From positions 3,348,001 through 3,412,000 of the forward strand of contig OZ252227.1 of assembly GCA_965249175.1 (NCBI GenBank): a DNA stretch of 64,000 nucleotides. The letters are read 5' to 3'. Origin of the DNA: CAZYFH01 sp965249175. GTDB lineage: Bacteria; Acidobacteriota; Vicinamibacteria; Vicinamibacterales; UBA8438. Shown piece by piece: positions 8,096 through 17,694 of this stretch; positions within the stretch are counted from its first letter, which is position 1; each line of letters begins with the position of its first letter. A model generated the notes under the pieces. The model searched no databases, was not told the DNA's origin, and saw nothing but the letters and a program-made list of their open reading frames with translations. The translations under genes and the position numbers were made by a program.

Positions 8096-9103
8096 TTAGC
8101 GGCCGTTGGCGTCTTCCATGCGCGCCGTACGCAGCATCCCGACAATCGAGTGGTTGCCTTCATGACACGCGAACTCGTAAATGGCCTGTTCCCGCCGCTG
8201 GAGCAGCGTCTCGGCGGTCCACGGTCTCGCCCAGGTCGACGGGTCGGTCAGCGTCATCCCGTACGTGAGGGTGTCGGGGCCACTGCGTGTGAACCGTTCG
8301 ACCAGACGCAACCCGTCTGCCGAACCCCGGTAGTAGCTCCCGGACGAGAAGTTGCGCGTCTCGACGACCAACGTATCGCCCTCCCAGTACCCGCGCGAGT
8401 CACCGTTCCACTGCCGGATGTCGTCCAGCAGGTGTGGTCGCCCGTCGAGCGGAATGATGCGCGCGTCATGGAACGCCTCGCTGATGAACGCGAAGTGCTC
8501 CGGCGTCTGGACGACTTGATAGTACGTATACGGTCCGGCGCCGAAGTTGCCCCCCAGCCGCGGCACGCCGGTCGTGATGCACCGGTGGATGTTGCTGAGG
8601 TCCTCGGGCCCCGTCTTGTACTCCCACCCGGTGTCGACCGCCGATTCGCGGCGCCGCGCGGCAGCCGTCTGCGTCGGGATCCGACCGTCGGGCGGATCGA
8701 CGACCAGCGACGTCCGGTTGTGAAACGCGACGTCGACCATGCCGATCGAGCTGCTGGTCGACCATGCCTCGTACGTCTCGACGTCACGGAGAGCGGCAAG
8801 AAAGGCCCCCTCTGGCGTCGTGAACGCGCTTCTCCCGTTGTCGAAGATTCGGTCCGACCGTGCCTGTAGCTCGGCCACCTCTTCGTCGGTGAGCCGCTCG
8901 CGATCGGCCAGCGCCGCGGGGCGCTGCAGCGGGGTGGCGCTGTTGCTCAGCCAGACGCCCTGCAGGTCTGGCCGTCCGTCAGCGGTCCGCGGCGGCGTCC
9001 AATCGTCCGGCGTGGGGGTCTGGGCGACGGCCGGTCCGGCCAGTAGTCCGAGAAACGCGGCGACGGTGGTGACGCGGGCCCGGACGTGCGCTCGATGATG
9101 CAT
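8096..9103 (-). CDS. secreted ACHEGN-family protein of unknown function (copy 1)
   Basis: 335 residues; signal peptide ending AVAQ. I know no named family for it. It shares a full-length pattern with four other proteins in this window: TADGRPDLQGVW near the mature N-terminus, TPLQRP, a VDPPDGRIP segment, a lone RCI cysteine, RIIPLDGRPHL, IRQWNGDSRGYWEGDTLVVE, LVERFTRSGPDTL and a terminal YEFACHEGN. The two conserved cysteines (RCI and ACHEGN) could pair as a disulfide, or the Cys-His could bind metal; both are guesses. It starts at ATG 9103 behind AAGGAGAGG, 24 nt after the sugar dehydrogenase stop. Confidence 0.8.
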   Translation of the reverse strand: MHHRAHVRARVTTVAAFLGLLAGPAVAQTPTPDDWTPPRTADGRPDLQGVWLSNSATPLQRPAALADRERLTDEEVAELQARSDRIFDNGRSAFTTPEGAFLAALRDVETYEAWSTSSSIGMVDVAFHNRTSLVVDPPDGRIPTQTAAARRRESAVDTGWEYKTGPEDLSNIHRCITTGVPRLGGNFGAGPYTYYQVVQTPEHFAFISEAFHDARIIPLDGRPHLLDDIRQWNGDSRGYWEGDTLVVETRNFSSGSYYRGSADGLRLVERFTRSGPDTLTYGMTLTDPSTWARPWTAETLLQRREQAIYEFACHEGNHSIVGMLRTARMEDANGR

Positions 9104-9127
9104 GCGACCCTCTCCTTCATGCGGCGG

Positions 9128-10543
9128 CTACTGGAGCAGGCGGATCACGCCGTCGCGCTTGTTGAGCAAGAATAGCTGGCCATCGGGACCGGTGCCGAAG
9201 CGGAGGTCGGCGCGCGTCGCCCGATCGCGACCCTGCTCGACGTTCGTCTCGCGGATCATCTCCAGCAGCGTCTTCGACTCGCCCGCGTCGCGAAACAGGA
9301 TGCGCCTGATCCCGTCCTGTCCGCCTCTGGGCAGCCGGTCGGCACTGAACGCGAACACCTCGCCGCTGGGGTTGTCACCGAAGAGCACCAGATTCGACAG
9401 TTGGGGGATCGCGGCGTCGCGGTAGACGACGACGCCGGTGGCCGCCGAGCTGCGTTGGAACAGGGGGTCCAGCTGACCGTATTCGACCGTGGGATACGTG
9501 AGCCCGATTTCCCCGCGCGGGTCGACGAGACTGACCTCGCGCCGACTGATGAATCGGAAGCTCCCCTCCCAGTCGTTCCACCCCAGGTTGGCCCCCGGTG
9601 TGACAAGGCTGATCTCCTCCACGATGTTCTGGCCGATATCGGCGACGAACATGTTGCCGGTGTCCGGGTCCCAGCCGAATCGCTGGGGGTTGCGCACGCC
9701 GTACGCGTAGATCTCGTCAAGGGTCGTCGCGTCACCGTCGCCGGCGAACGGATTGTCGTCGGGAATCCCGTACCGACCATTCGCGCTATCCGAGCCGAGC
9801 GGGTCGATGCGCAGGATCTTGCCGAACCCCCGGCCGAGGTTCTGGGCAAGGTCGAGCGGATCGCCGCCGCTGCCGCCATCGGCCGCGCCGATGTAGAGGA
9901 GGCCGAACTCGGCATCGCCAGGCGGCGCGAGCGTGTTGAAGCCGAGCTGGCCGCCGTTGTGATTCCGAAACGGCTGCTCGAACCGCATCAGCTCACGCGG
10001 CGGACCGCCGTCGTAGGACGCGGCCCGCGGGTCCCGGGCGGTCCATTCCAACAACACCGTGTCCTGCGCGTCGTCTCCACCGGCCGGCACGAAGTCCGGC
10101 GCCGGCGCCGTGTTGCTCGTGTCGGTGTAGGTGTAGAGCTTGCCGTAGCCGGGCCTGCCGGCTTGGGTGAACTGCGGATGGAAGGCAAAGCTTTGGAACC
10201 CGCGCTCGCCGCGGGACGCCTCGACGCTGAGACTCCACTCATCGGCGCGGAGATCCAAATACGGCTCCACCTGCTGGCCGTCACCGCTGACGCCGTACAG
10301 CAGCCCACGCATATCGTTGACGAACAGCCGCCCCGTCCCCGGCACGTCGACGAGGCGCATCATGCGGGCCGCGTCGCCATCGACGTCGGGGAGCGTCGCG
10401 AAGTCCACGATGTCGACGGTGACGACCCCGTCGGCGGCGGGGATGGGCGACGGAAACGGGTCGTCGCTGGATTGCGCGCCCGATGGGGACGCTATGAAGA
10501 GCGCCGCCGTGAGCACTCCGGCACGGAGACGCGTCACGCGCAC
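9128..10543 (-). CDS. soluble PQQ-dependent sugar dehydrogenase (GSDH/sorbosone dehydrogenase family)
   Basis: 471 residues; signal peptide ending SGAQ. The fold is the six-bladed propeller of soluble glucose/aldose sugar dehydrogenases. Seen in order are LFVNDMRGLLYGV, GERGFQSFAFHPQF, PFRNHNGGQLGFN (the His of NHNGG is near the active site in this family), LLYIGAADGGSGGDPLDLAQN, GFGKILRIDP, YAYGVRNPQRFGWDPDTG and DIGQNIVEEI. It starts at GTG 10543. Such enzymes oxidise aldoses or related alcohols with PQQ and Ca2+ in the periplasm. It is flanked on both sides by ACHEGN-family genes, with 9 nt and 24 nt spacing, and a cytochrome c lies downstream. Confidence 0.87.
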   Translation of the reverse strand: MRVTRLRAGVLTAALFIASPSGAQSSDDPFPSPIPAADGVVTVDIVDFATLPDVDGDAARMMRLVDVPGTGRLFVNDMRGLLYGVSGDGQQVEPYLDLRADEWSLSVEASRGERGFQSFAFHPQFTQAGRPGYGKLYTYTDTSNTAPAPDFVPAGGDDAQDTVLLEWTARDPRAASYDGGPPRELMRFEQPFRNHNGGQLGFNTLAPPGDAEFGLLYIGAADGGSGGDPLDLAQNLGRGFGKILRIDPLGSDSANGRYGIPDDNPFAGDGDATTLDEIYAYGVRNPQRFGWDPDTGNMFVADIGQNIVEEISLVTPGANLGWNDWEGSFRFISRREVSLVDPRGEIGLTYPTVEYGQLDPLFQRSSAATGVVVYRDAAIPQLSNLVLFGDNPSGEVFAFSADRLPRGGQDGIRRILFRDAGESKTLLEMIRETNVEQGRDRATRADLRFGTGPDGQLFLLNKRDGVIRLLQ

Positions 10544-10552
10544 CGTGGCGAC

Positions 10553-11566
10553 CTACCGTCCGTCTGCCAACGCCGCTTCGTCTTCCCGGGCGCCACGCAG
10601 GATGTTGAGCATGCCGTAGTTGCCCTCGTGGCACGCATACTCGAAGATTGGCACCTCGGACAGGCGCAGTGGGATGACCGCCGTGAACGGCCGGCTGAAG
10701 GTCGTCGGGTCGTCGACGGTGTACTCGTACCGCAACGTGTCATCGCTCACGCGCGTGAAACGCTCCGTGAGGCGTAGCGTCGCCCCTGTGCCGACCGCCC
10801 GCGCCACGCCCGGGCTGTAGCTTTCCCGCTTGTCGCTGAAGTTGCGACTCTCGACGACCAAGGTGTCGCCCTCCCACCGTCCGCGCGCGTCACCGTTCCA
10901 CTGGTCGATGCCGTCGGGTAAGTGGGCCCGACCGTCGAGCGGCACGATGCGTGGGTCGTGGACCATCTCGTTGAGGATGACCACGTGGTCGGTCGTCTGG
11001 AACACCTGGATGTTCTGGTTGTAGCCACCGGGCAACAGCGGCGGACCGTTGGCGAATCCCAAGAGGCAACGCTCCGCGAGGCCGCGATCTTCCGGCCCGT
11101 CGACACCGCTACCGCCCACCCGGTATCGGATCGGACGCGTGGCCGGCAGATCGACCGCGAGCGATCCTTCCTGATCCGGCGCATCGGGCCGCAGCGCGGG
11201 CAGCTTCCCGTCCGGCGGATCCTCGATCAGCGAGGTCCGCGTGTTGTCGGCGAAGCTGGGCGTGTCGACCCAGAAGCGGTTGTAGCCACCGGTGCTGCCA
11301 GGCGGCGGCGGACGGTCGACGTTGCGCTCGACCGCACGTGCCTCGCGCACAGCCGACTCCTCCGGCGTGAGCACTTCCTTGTCGGAAAATTCGTCCGGGC
11401 GCTCGAGGGGAGTGATGGTGCGGAAATCCCACACTCCACCCAGATCCGGCGCCCCCCATGCCGTCCGCGGGAGCGACGACGCGACACCGGACTGGGCAGC
11501 GGCTACGACCTGCGTCAGCGCGACGATCGTGGCAATCAACGACGGAACGACGCATCGATGCTTCAT
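10553..11566 (-). CDS. secreted ACHEGN-family protein of unknown function (copy 2)
   Basis: 337 residues from ATG 11566, chosen because GGAAGGGA precedes it and a signal peptide ending VAAAQ follows. The open frame extends 103 codons upstream without signal features. Family landmarks are WGAPDLGGVWDFRTITPLERP, EDPPDGKLP, RCLLG, YNQNIQVFQTTDHVVI, RIVPLDGRAHL, QWNGDARGRWEGDTLVVE, ERFTRVSDDTLRYEYTVDD and FEYACHEGNYGMLNILRGAR. It lies 35 nt downstream of the amidohydrolase gene and 9 nt upstream of the sugar dehydrogenase. The role is unknown. The strict co-orientation suggests it works with the exported oxidoreductases. Confidence 0.8.
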   Translation of the reverse strand: MKHRCVVPSLIATIVALTQVVAAAQSGVASSLPRTAWGAPDLGGVWDFRTITPLERPDEFSDKEVLTPEESAVREARAVERNVDRPPPPGSTGGYNRFWVDTPSFADNTRTSLIEDPPDGKLPALRPDAPDQEGSLAVDLPATRPIRYRVGGSGVDGPEDRGLAERCLLGFANGPPLLPGGYNQNIQVFQTTDHVVILNEMVHDPRIVPLDGRAHLPDGIDQWNGDARGRWEGDTLVVESRNFSDKRESYSPGVARAVGTGATLRLTERFTRVSDDTLRYEYTVDDPTTFSRPFTAVIPLRLSEVPIFEYACHEGNYGMLNILRGAREDEAALADGR

Positions 11567-11601
11567 GGTGAGATCCCTTCCGATGTGTACGGCCGATGTG
11601 A

Positions 11602-12906
11602 TCATGGTGATGCTTGACCGATCCAGGCCGTGCTCAACCCGGCACGGTCGACTTCGACACCCCGCAGATACACGGCGTCGATGAGACGGGTGTTGGTGAT
11701 GTCGTCGAGCGGATTGGCGTCGAGCACGACGAAGTCGGCGCTCTTGCCCGTTGCCACCGTACCCATATCGGACAGACCGAGAAACGCGGCCGACGTGCCG
11801 GTGGCCGCGACAATGACATCGGCCGGCGTCATCCCGGCCGCCACCATGTCCGCCATCTCGGCATGCGGACTCCACCCGGCGCCACCGTCAGTGCCGAACG
11901 CGACCCGCACGCCTTCCGCATGGAGCCGCGCCAGGTTGCGCGCCTGAATGCCGAACGCGTCATGCGCCTCTGGCCGGTCGACCGACCGCTCTTGGATCGC
12001 CGCCAGCTCGTCCGGCGCGATCGTCCCACTCAACCATCCCATGTCCTCCGCGACACCACGACCGGGCAGGTTGGGAACGAGCACCACGTCCGGTCGCTCG
12101 CGGAACATCGCCACGACCTCGTCGTCGATATCCTGATCGCGAATGCCATGCGCGAAGGCGTCGACCCCCGCACGCAGGAGACCCTTGGCGTCCTCGAGCG
12201 AGAAGATGTGTGCGGTCACCCGGAGGCCGTGCTGGTGCGCCTCGTCGATGACCGCGCCATACAGCTCGGGCGTGAGCTTCTCGTATTGGCCGTTGCGATC
12301 GTCGACCCAGACCTTGACCAGATCGACCTCCAACGCGGCGAGCTCCTGAACGGCCGCGCGCGCCTCCGCCTCGGTGTCGACCCAGAACGGGATGTCCGAT
12401 CGTCCCGGCTCCGGCCGCGTGATCCCGCGCCCGGCGGTGCGAAACAGCGCCGCGTCCGGAATCGTCTCGGCGCGAACGTCGTAGGCGAGCTCGCCGGTGT
12501 CCTGACCCAGGCTCAGCGCCAGCGAGACACCGTAGTAGGCCTTCCGCTGCAGGTCCTCGACCAGATCCTCGCGCGTGCGGCCGAGGTGCGTGTGCGTATC
12601 GATGATCGCCGGCATGACCGTCTTGCCGCCGAGGTCGACATGGGCCGCGCCCTCGGGCACCTCGACGTCGCCGGTCGCGCCAATGTCGACGAACCGCCCG
12701 TCGTCGACGACAAACGTCGCGTTGTCGGTCGGGGCGCTCCCGTCGCCGGCGATGAGCCGCGCGCCCTCGAACACGATGGCACTGCTGTCGACCGGTATCG
12801 CCACCTCGTCGGGCGCGGGCGCCGCGCAGCCCGCGACGACCAATGCCCCGATCGACAATAGACGGACCGCGCCGAGCTGAGATGACCCCGTGTGCACTCT
12901 CCGCAT
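11602..12906 (-). CDS. amidohydrolase-superfamily lipoprotein (imidazolonepropionase/prolidase-like)
   Basis: 434 residues. The N-terminus is a lipoprotein signal with VVAGC lipobox, so the enzyme sits outside the cytoplasm. The amidohydrolase metal ligands are all visible: HTHLG after the beta-rich N-terminal domain, a lysine in LVKVWVDDR, His in VTAHIFS, His in DAFAHGIRD, and the catalytic Asp in AFGTDGGAG. The N-terminal GARLIAGDGS and C-terminal GKSADFVVLDANPLDD are standard for this superfamily. It hydrolyses an amide, lactam or ester of unknown identity. ATG 12906 follows AGGAGG. It sits between the DUF1501 and ACHEGN genes, within the eight-gene run. Confidence 0.87.
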   Translation of the reverse strand: MRRVHTGSSQLGAVRLLSIGALVVAGCAAPAPDEVAIPVDSSAIVFEGARLIAGDGSAPTDNATFVVDDGRFVDIGATGDVEVPEGAAHVDLGGKTVMPAIIDTHTHLGRTREDLVEDLQRKAYYGVSLALSLGQDTGELAYDVRAETIPDAALFRTAGRGITRPEPGRSDIPFWVDTEAEARAAVQELAALEVDLVKVWVDDRNGQYEKLTPELYGAVIDEAHQHGLRVTAHIFSLEDAKGLLRAGVDAFAHGIRDQDIDDEVVAMFRERPDVVLVPNLPGRGVAEDMGWLSGTIAPDELAAIQERSVDRPEAHDAFGIQARNLARLHAEGVRVAFGTDGGAGWSPHAEMADMVAAGMTPADVIVAATGTSAAFLGLSDMGTVATGKSADFVVLDANPLDDITNTRLIDAVYLRGVEVDRAGLSTAWIGQASP

Positions 12907-12928
12907 CGCAGCCTCCTGTGTGTCAGAA

Positions 12929-14407
12929 CTACGCCAGAATTTCCTTCACGACGCGCGCCGGTTCGACTCCGGTCAGTCGCGCGTCGAGCCCTCGATGCTT
13001 ATGGGTAAACCGTTCGTGGTCAATCCCGAACAGGTGCAGAATCGTTGCCTGGAAATCCCGAATGTGCACCGGGTCCTTGACGATGTTGTACGAGAAGTCA
13101 TCCGTCTCGCCATAGACCACGCCGCCCTTCACGCCACCGCCGGCCATCCACAGGCTGTAGCAGCGCGGGTGGTGGTCGCGGCCGTAATCGGTCGGCGTCA
13201 GCCGGCCCTGGGAATAGATCGTGCGGCCGAACTCGCCACCCCAGATGACCAGCGTCTCGTCGAACAGCCCGCGCTCCTTCAGATCCTGGATCAGCGCCCA
13301 CGCGGCGCGATCGACGTCGCGCGCCTGTGCCGGCAGCACCTGCGGCGCGAACGAGTGCACGTCCCAGCCGCGGTGATAAATCTGGACGAATCGCACGCCG
13401 CGCTCGACGAGACGTCGCGCCATCAGCGCCGCGTTCTGGAACTTACCGGCCTGCTTCGCCTCCTCACCCCACCGCTCGAACGTGCTGTCGGGCTCGCTCG
13501 ACAGGTCGGCCATCTCCGGCACGGATGACTGCATCCGAAACGCCATCTCGTACTGCTCGATGCGGGCGAGCGTTTCCGGGTCGCCGATCTCCGCGTGGCG
13601 AAGGCGGTTGAGCTCGCCCAGCCCGTCCAACATCTCGCGCCGGACGTCGGTCGACACGCCGTCCGGGTCCTTGAGATACAGGACGGGGTCGGCTCCGGTG
13701 CGCAGTCCCACACCGGCGTACTCCGGCGACAGAAACCCGGCGCTCCACAGCTTCGCGGAGATCGCCTGCACACCGGCCCGCGGATGGCTCCGCTCCGCGT
13801 TCATGACCACGAAGGTCGGCAAGTCCTCGTTCATGCTGCCAAGGCCATACGCGAACCAGGCCCCGATGCATGGGCGGCCGGGGATCTGCTGCCCCGTCTG
13901 GATGAACGTGATGCCCGGCTCATGGTTAATCGCGTCGGTGTGCATCGAGCGGATGACGGCGATGTCGTCGGCCATGCTCGCGGTATGGGGCAGGATCTCG
14001 GAGAACCACGCGCCGCTCTGCCCATGCTGCGAGAACTCGAATACCGACGGCGCGATCGGAAAGCGCGACTGGCCCGACGTCATCGTCGTCAGCCGTTGCC
14101 CCTGTCGGACCGACTCCGGCAGGTCCGTGTCGTACAGCGCCTTCATCTTCGGTTTGTAGTCGAGCAGATCCATCTGCGGCGGCGCACCCATCATGTGCAG
14201 GTAGATGCACCGCTTCGCCGTGGGCGCAAAGTGAGGCAACGACGGTAGGCCGCCGACCGCGGCAGTATCCGTGCCAGCGCTTTGGGGAAGGGCGAAAGCG
14301 TCGTCCGCCAGCAGGTTGGCCAGCGCGAGCCCGCCGATGCCCTTGGCGGCCGTCCCGAAGAACTGTCGCCGCGTCTCCGCGCGAATGGCCTCTCTCACAG
14401 GGTGCAT
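12929..14407 (-). CDS. DUF1501 protein (sulfatase-like, Tat-exported)
   Basis: 492 residues. The N-terminus RRQFFGTAAKGIGGLALANLL is a twin-arginine-type signal. The body shows the DUF1501 landmarks: KRCIYLHMMGAPPQMDLLDYKP, PFAPSVFEFSQHGQSGAWFSE-type text, IRSMHTDAINHEPG, GQQIPGRPCIGAWFAYGLG, and near the end LVIWGGEFGRT with DHHPRCYSLWMAGGGVKGG. DUF1501 proteins are related to the alkaline phosphatase/sulfatase fold and in planctomycetes and acidobacteria nearly always pair with a PSD1 protein, as here (22 nt spacing). ATG 14407 is used because the codon before it is a TTG and GAGAGGA lies upstream. Substrate unknown. Confidence 0.88.
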   Translation of the reverse strand: MHPVREAIRAETRRQFFGTAAKGIGGLALANLLADDAFALPQSAGTDTAAVGGLPSLPHFAPTAKRCIYLHMMGAPPQMDLLDYKPKMKALYDTDLPESVRQGQRLTTMTSGQSRFPIAPSVFEFSQHGQSGAWFSEILPHTASMADDIAVIRSMHTDAINHEPGITFIQTGQQIPGRPCIGAWFAYGLGSMNEDLPTFVVMNAERSHPRAGVQAISAKLWSAGFLSPEYAGVGLRTGADPVLYLKDPDGVSTDVRREMLDGLGELNRLRHAEIGDPETLARIEQYEMAFRMQSSVPEMADLSSEPDSTFERWGEEAKQAGKFQNAALMARRLVERGVRFVQIYHRGWDVHSFAPQVLPAQARDVDRAAWALIQDLKERGLFDETLVIWGGEFGRTIYSQGRLTPTDYGRDHHPRCYSLWMAGGGVKGGVVYGETDDFSYNIVKDPVHIRDFQATILHLFGIDHERFTHKHRGLDARLTGVEPARVVKEILA

Positions 14408-14432
14408 CAATCAATGTCCTCTCGACGTCGGA

Positions 14433-17400
14433 CTACTTGTTCAGCACTTCGTCCAGGTTCATCACCTGGCTGGCCAGCATCGTCCAGGCGGCCGAGTCGG
14501 TGAGCGGCAACGCGGCGTCGAACGGCAACGCGCCGACGTCGAGGAGGCGGCGCGCCTCGCCCGTGTCCGCGCGGTAGAGGTCGACGAAGCGATCGTAGGT
14601 CCGCCGCGCGACCGCGCGCTCCGCGTCGCTGAAATCGCGCGCCAGCACTCGCGTGGTCACGTAGTCGAGCCGACGGTCGAAATCGTCGCCGGCCTCGCGC
14701 ATCGCCCGCTGCGCCAGATAGCGGGAGGCTTCGATGAACTGTGGGTCGTTCATCGTGACCAGCGCCTGGAGCGGTGTGTTCGTACGCACACGGCGCACGG
14801 TCGAGTGCTCGCGCGTCGGGGCGTTGAAGATGTCCATCGACGGGGGCGGGGCGGATCGTTTCCAGAACGTATAGAGGCTCCGGCGATAGAGCTTGTCGCC
14901 CGTATCTTGCTCATACTGGCGGGTGTTGCTCTGCGGCATCGCCACCGTCGACCACACACCGTCGGGCTGATACGGCTTGACGCTCGGGCCACCGATGGCA
15001 CGCACCAGCAGACCGCTGGCCGCGAGTGCGTAGTCGCGCACCATTTCCGCATCCATCCGGAAGTGCGGACCACGCGAGAGCAGCCGGTTCTCTGGGTCGT
15101 GCTCGAGCTTGGCCGCGGTGGCGGTCGCCGCCTGCCGATACGTGGCCGACGTGACCAACGTCCGGAACAACCGTTTCACATCCCAGTCCGATTCCCGGAA
15201 CGTGACCGCCAGATGATCCAGCAGCTCCGGATGTGACGGTGTCTCTCCCTGGGCCCCGAAGTCCTCGCTCGTGGTCACGAGTCCCGTCCCGAAGAGCTGC
15301 TGCCAGAAGCGGTTCACCGTGACGCGGGTCGTGAGCGGATTCGCCTCGTCGACGAGCCAGCGGGCCAACCCGAGACGATTTCTCGGGAGCGAGGCGTCCA
15401 TCGGCGGCAGGGCGGCCGGCGTGCCGGCCGCGACCCGCTCCAACGGCTGGTCATACATCCCGCGCGCCAGCACGTGCGCCTCGGGCTCGGCGTCGGCGTT
15501 TTCCTGCATCACGTGCGTGATGCTCCCGCGCCGCCGGACTTCCCGCCACTCGCGCTCGACGTCGCGCTTCCGCTCGACGAGCGCTTGATACTCCTCGTCC
15601 TCGATGCCGAGATAGCGGAGTCGCAAGACGTCGCGCTCGTCGCTCGACAGTTCCTCGGGCGACTTGGCCGCTGCGTCCGTGAGCGCCCGCCATTCCGACA
15701 CCACCCGTGCTTCTTGCACGGTGAGGGCGCGATCGAACACGCGCACATCGGCGACGCCGCCGCCGCCGAAGTGGCGCATCTCGGGCTCACCGTCTCTTGC
15801 GGGCGCCCCGCCTCGACCAAGGTAGAACGGCTGATCGGTCAGGATGCTGCCTTCGGCCTTTGCGAAGTACTCGCTACCCGACTCTTCGATCAGTTCGCCG
15901 TTGCGATAGACGTGCAGACCACCACGCTCGGCGGTGCCGTCGTGGGTCACGACGATGTGCGTCCAGACACCAGTCGGCATCCGCTTCGTGTTGATCGGCC
16001 GGACCTGCGCGCTGGTGGCACCGCGGCCCGGCGCGGCGCGGTCACCGGTCAGGCGGAAGCTCAACTGGCGCGAGCCGATCGTCATGGCCCACCCGCGCGC
16101 ACCGTCCGCCTGGTCGTATTGACCGGCCACGACGAAGTTGCCCTCGTCCTCCGGCTGATAGACCCACAACGCGATGGAAAACGGCGTGTCGCTGTCGAGT
16201 GACAGCGACGGGAGCTCGGCCCACGACTCATCGTCGAACATCAGCGCCGGCAGTCCGCTCGGGCCGTCCACGATCGTGGCACCGGCGTGCAGCGTGATCG
16301 GGCGCCGGTCCCCCTCGAGCCAGACCGCCGGGCCGCCGGGATCCTGCAAAGCGAGGGTGAGGATCTCCGACGACGCGTCGAGCGGTGTCACCACCTCGCG
16401 ATGCGCGCCACGTGTGAGCCACTCGACGAACGTCGGATCGGCCACCGCCGCCCGTTCCTCGAGTTGACCGTCGATGTCGGCTGCTTCGCGTCGGAGCCGG
16501 TGCCAGAGCTCGCGGTCATCGTCGGCCGGCACGACCAGAATGGGCGGCGGGTCGGACACGTTGCCGTCCATCACGTACTGTGTCGTGTTCCGGAAGAACG
16601 CCGTCATCGCGTAGAACTCGCGTTGCGCGATCGGGTCGAACTTGTGGTCGTGGCAGGTGGCGCACCCAACTGTCAGCCCAAGAAAGACGCTCCCGATCGT
16701 CTCCGCGCGGTCCTTGGCGTAGATCGCCTCGTACTCCTCCGGGACGACGCCGCCCTCGTTGGTCGTGATGTTGTTGCGCTGGAAGCCGGTCGCCACGAGC
16801 TGATCGAGCGTCGGGTTCGGCAGAAGGTCGCCCGCGACCTGCTCCACCGTGAACTCGTCGAACGGTTGGTTCTCGTTGAAGGCCCGAATGGCCCAGTCGC
16901 GATAGGCATACATCTCGCGATAGTTGTCGATGTGAATGCCGTGCGTGTCGCCGTACCGGGCGGCGTCCAGCCAGTAGCGCGCGCGGTGCTCGCCCCAGTG
17001 CTTCGAGTCGAGCAACCGATCGACGAGCCGCTCGTAGGCCTCCTCGGACGCGTCATGCACGAACGTGGCGAGGGTCCCGGGATCCGGCGGCAGGCCGGTG
17101 AGATCGAGCGCGACGCGGCGGGCCAGCGTCCGCGCGTCGGTTTCCGGCGCCGGCGCCAGCCCCTCGGCTTCGAGCCGGGCAAGGACGAACCGGTCGAGCG
17201 GACGCCGCACCCAGGCGTCATCGTCCACGGCCGGAGGCTCCGGCCGCGCGATCGGCGTGAACGACCAGTGCTGGTCCCACGACGCGCCCTGCTCGATCCA
17301 CCGCCGGAGGACGTCAATCTGGTCATCCGAGAGCGTCTTGGTCGACAACGCCGGCGGCGGCATACGCAGCCGGTCGTCATCGTTCGTGACGCGCTGATAC

Positions 17401-17666
17401 ACGAGGCTGAACGTGGGGGCGCCGGGGGCGATCGCGACCCCGTTCGGTCGCGGGGCAAAAGCGCCGTCTTCGGTGTCGAGCCGAAGCCGCGCGCGCCGCG
17501 TGCCTTCGTCCGGCCCATGACACTGGAAACAGTTGTCGGCGAGGATGGGACGCACGTGGCGCTGGAAATCGACTCGGTCGGCCGCCGGTCCTTGAGCGGT
17601 CGCCGATAGAGGCCCACCCATGAAGACGACCGCCGCCGCCACCACGTAGGAACGCACAACGGTCAT
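14433..17666 (-). CDS. PSD1 domain protein with planctomycete-type cytochrome c and LamG domains
   Basis: 1077 residues from ATG 17666 (GAGGTG upstream; a longer start would overlap the preceding gene). After a signal peptide comes PSCyt1 with HVRPILADNCFQCHG, the CxxCH being at about residues 46-50. Next is PSCyt2/DUF1549 with WLDAARYGDTHGIHIDNYRE and a second heme motif GCATCHDHKFDP. A concanavalin/LamG-like domain (GWAMTIGSRQLSFRL, DQPFYLGRGG) lies around 470-640. The PSD1/DUF1553 domain follows with NPLTTRVTVNRFWQQLFGTG and SYRQ/ATYRQ-type text. This is the standard partner of DUF1501. The family is exported and probably binds heme and carbohydrate; its biochemical role is not established. 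Confidence 0.9.
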   Translation of the reverse strand: MTVVRSYVVAAAVVFMGGPLSATAQGPAADRVDFQRHVRPILADNCFQCHGPDEGTRRARLRLDTEDGAFAPRPNGVAIAPGAPTFSLVYQRVTNDDDRLRMPPPALSTKTLSDDQIDVLRRWIEQGASWDQHWSFTPIARPEPPAVDDDAWVRRPLDRFVLARLEAEGLAPAPETDARTLARRVALDLTGLPPDPGTLATFVHDASEEAYERLVDRLLDSKHWGEHRARYWLDAARYGDTHGIHIDNYREMYAYRDWAIRAFNENQPFDEFTVEQVAGDLLPNPTLDQLVATGFQRNNITTNEGGVVPEEYEAIYAKDRAETIGSVFLGLTVGCATCHDHKFDPIAQREFYAMTAFFRNTTQYVMDGNVSDPPPILVVPADDDRELWHRLRREAADIDGQLEERAAVADPTFVEWLTRGAHREVVTPLDASSEILTLALQDPGGPAVWLEGDRRPITLHAGATIVDGPSGLPALMFDDESWAELPSLSLDSDTPFSIALWVYQPEDEGNFVVAGQYDQADGARGWAMTIGSRQLSFRLTGDRAAPGRGATSAQVRPINTKRMPTGVWTHIVVTHDGTAERGGLHVYRNGELIEESGSEYFAKAEGSILTDQPFYLGRGGAPARDGEPEMRHFGGGGVADVRVFDRALTVQEARVVSEWRALTDAAAKSPEELSSDERDVLRLRYLGIEDEEYQALVERKRDVEREWREVRRRGSITHVMQENADAEPEAHVLARGMYDQPLERVAAGTPAALPPMDASLPRNRLGLARWLVDEANPLTTRVTVNRFWQQLFGTGLVTTSEDFGAQGETPSHPELLDHLAVTFRESDWDVKRLFRTLVTSATYRQAATATAAKLEHDPENRLLSRGPHFRMDAEMVRDYALAASGLLVRAIGGPSVKPYQPDGVWSTVAMPQSNTRQYEQDTGDKLYRRSLYTFWKRSAPPPSMDIFNAPTREHSTVRRVRTNTPLQALVTMNDPQFIEASRYLAQRAMREAGDDFDRRLDYVTTRVLARDFSDAERAVARRTYDRFVDLYRADTGEARRLLDVGALPFDAALPLTDSAAWTMLASQVMNLDEVLNK

Positions 17667-17694
17667 GGCAGACGCACCTCGCGGGTTGGGGAAA

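Noticed and set aside
10553..11875. 440-aa form of ACHEGN copy 2
   Set aside because: The first 103 codons overlap the amidohydrolase gene in a shadow frame; the signal peptide begins at 11566.
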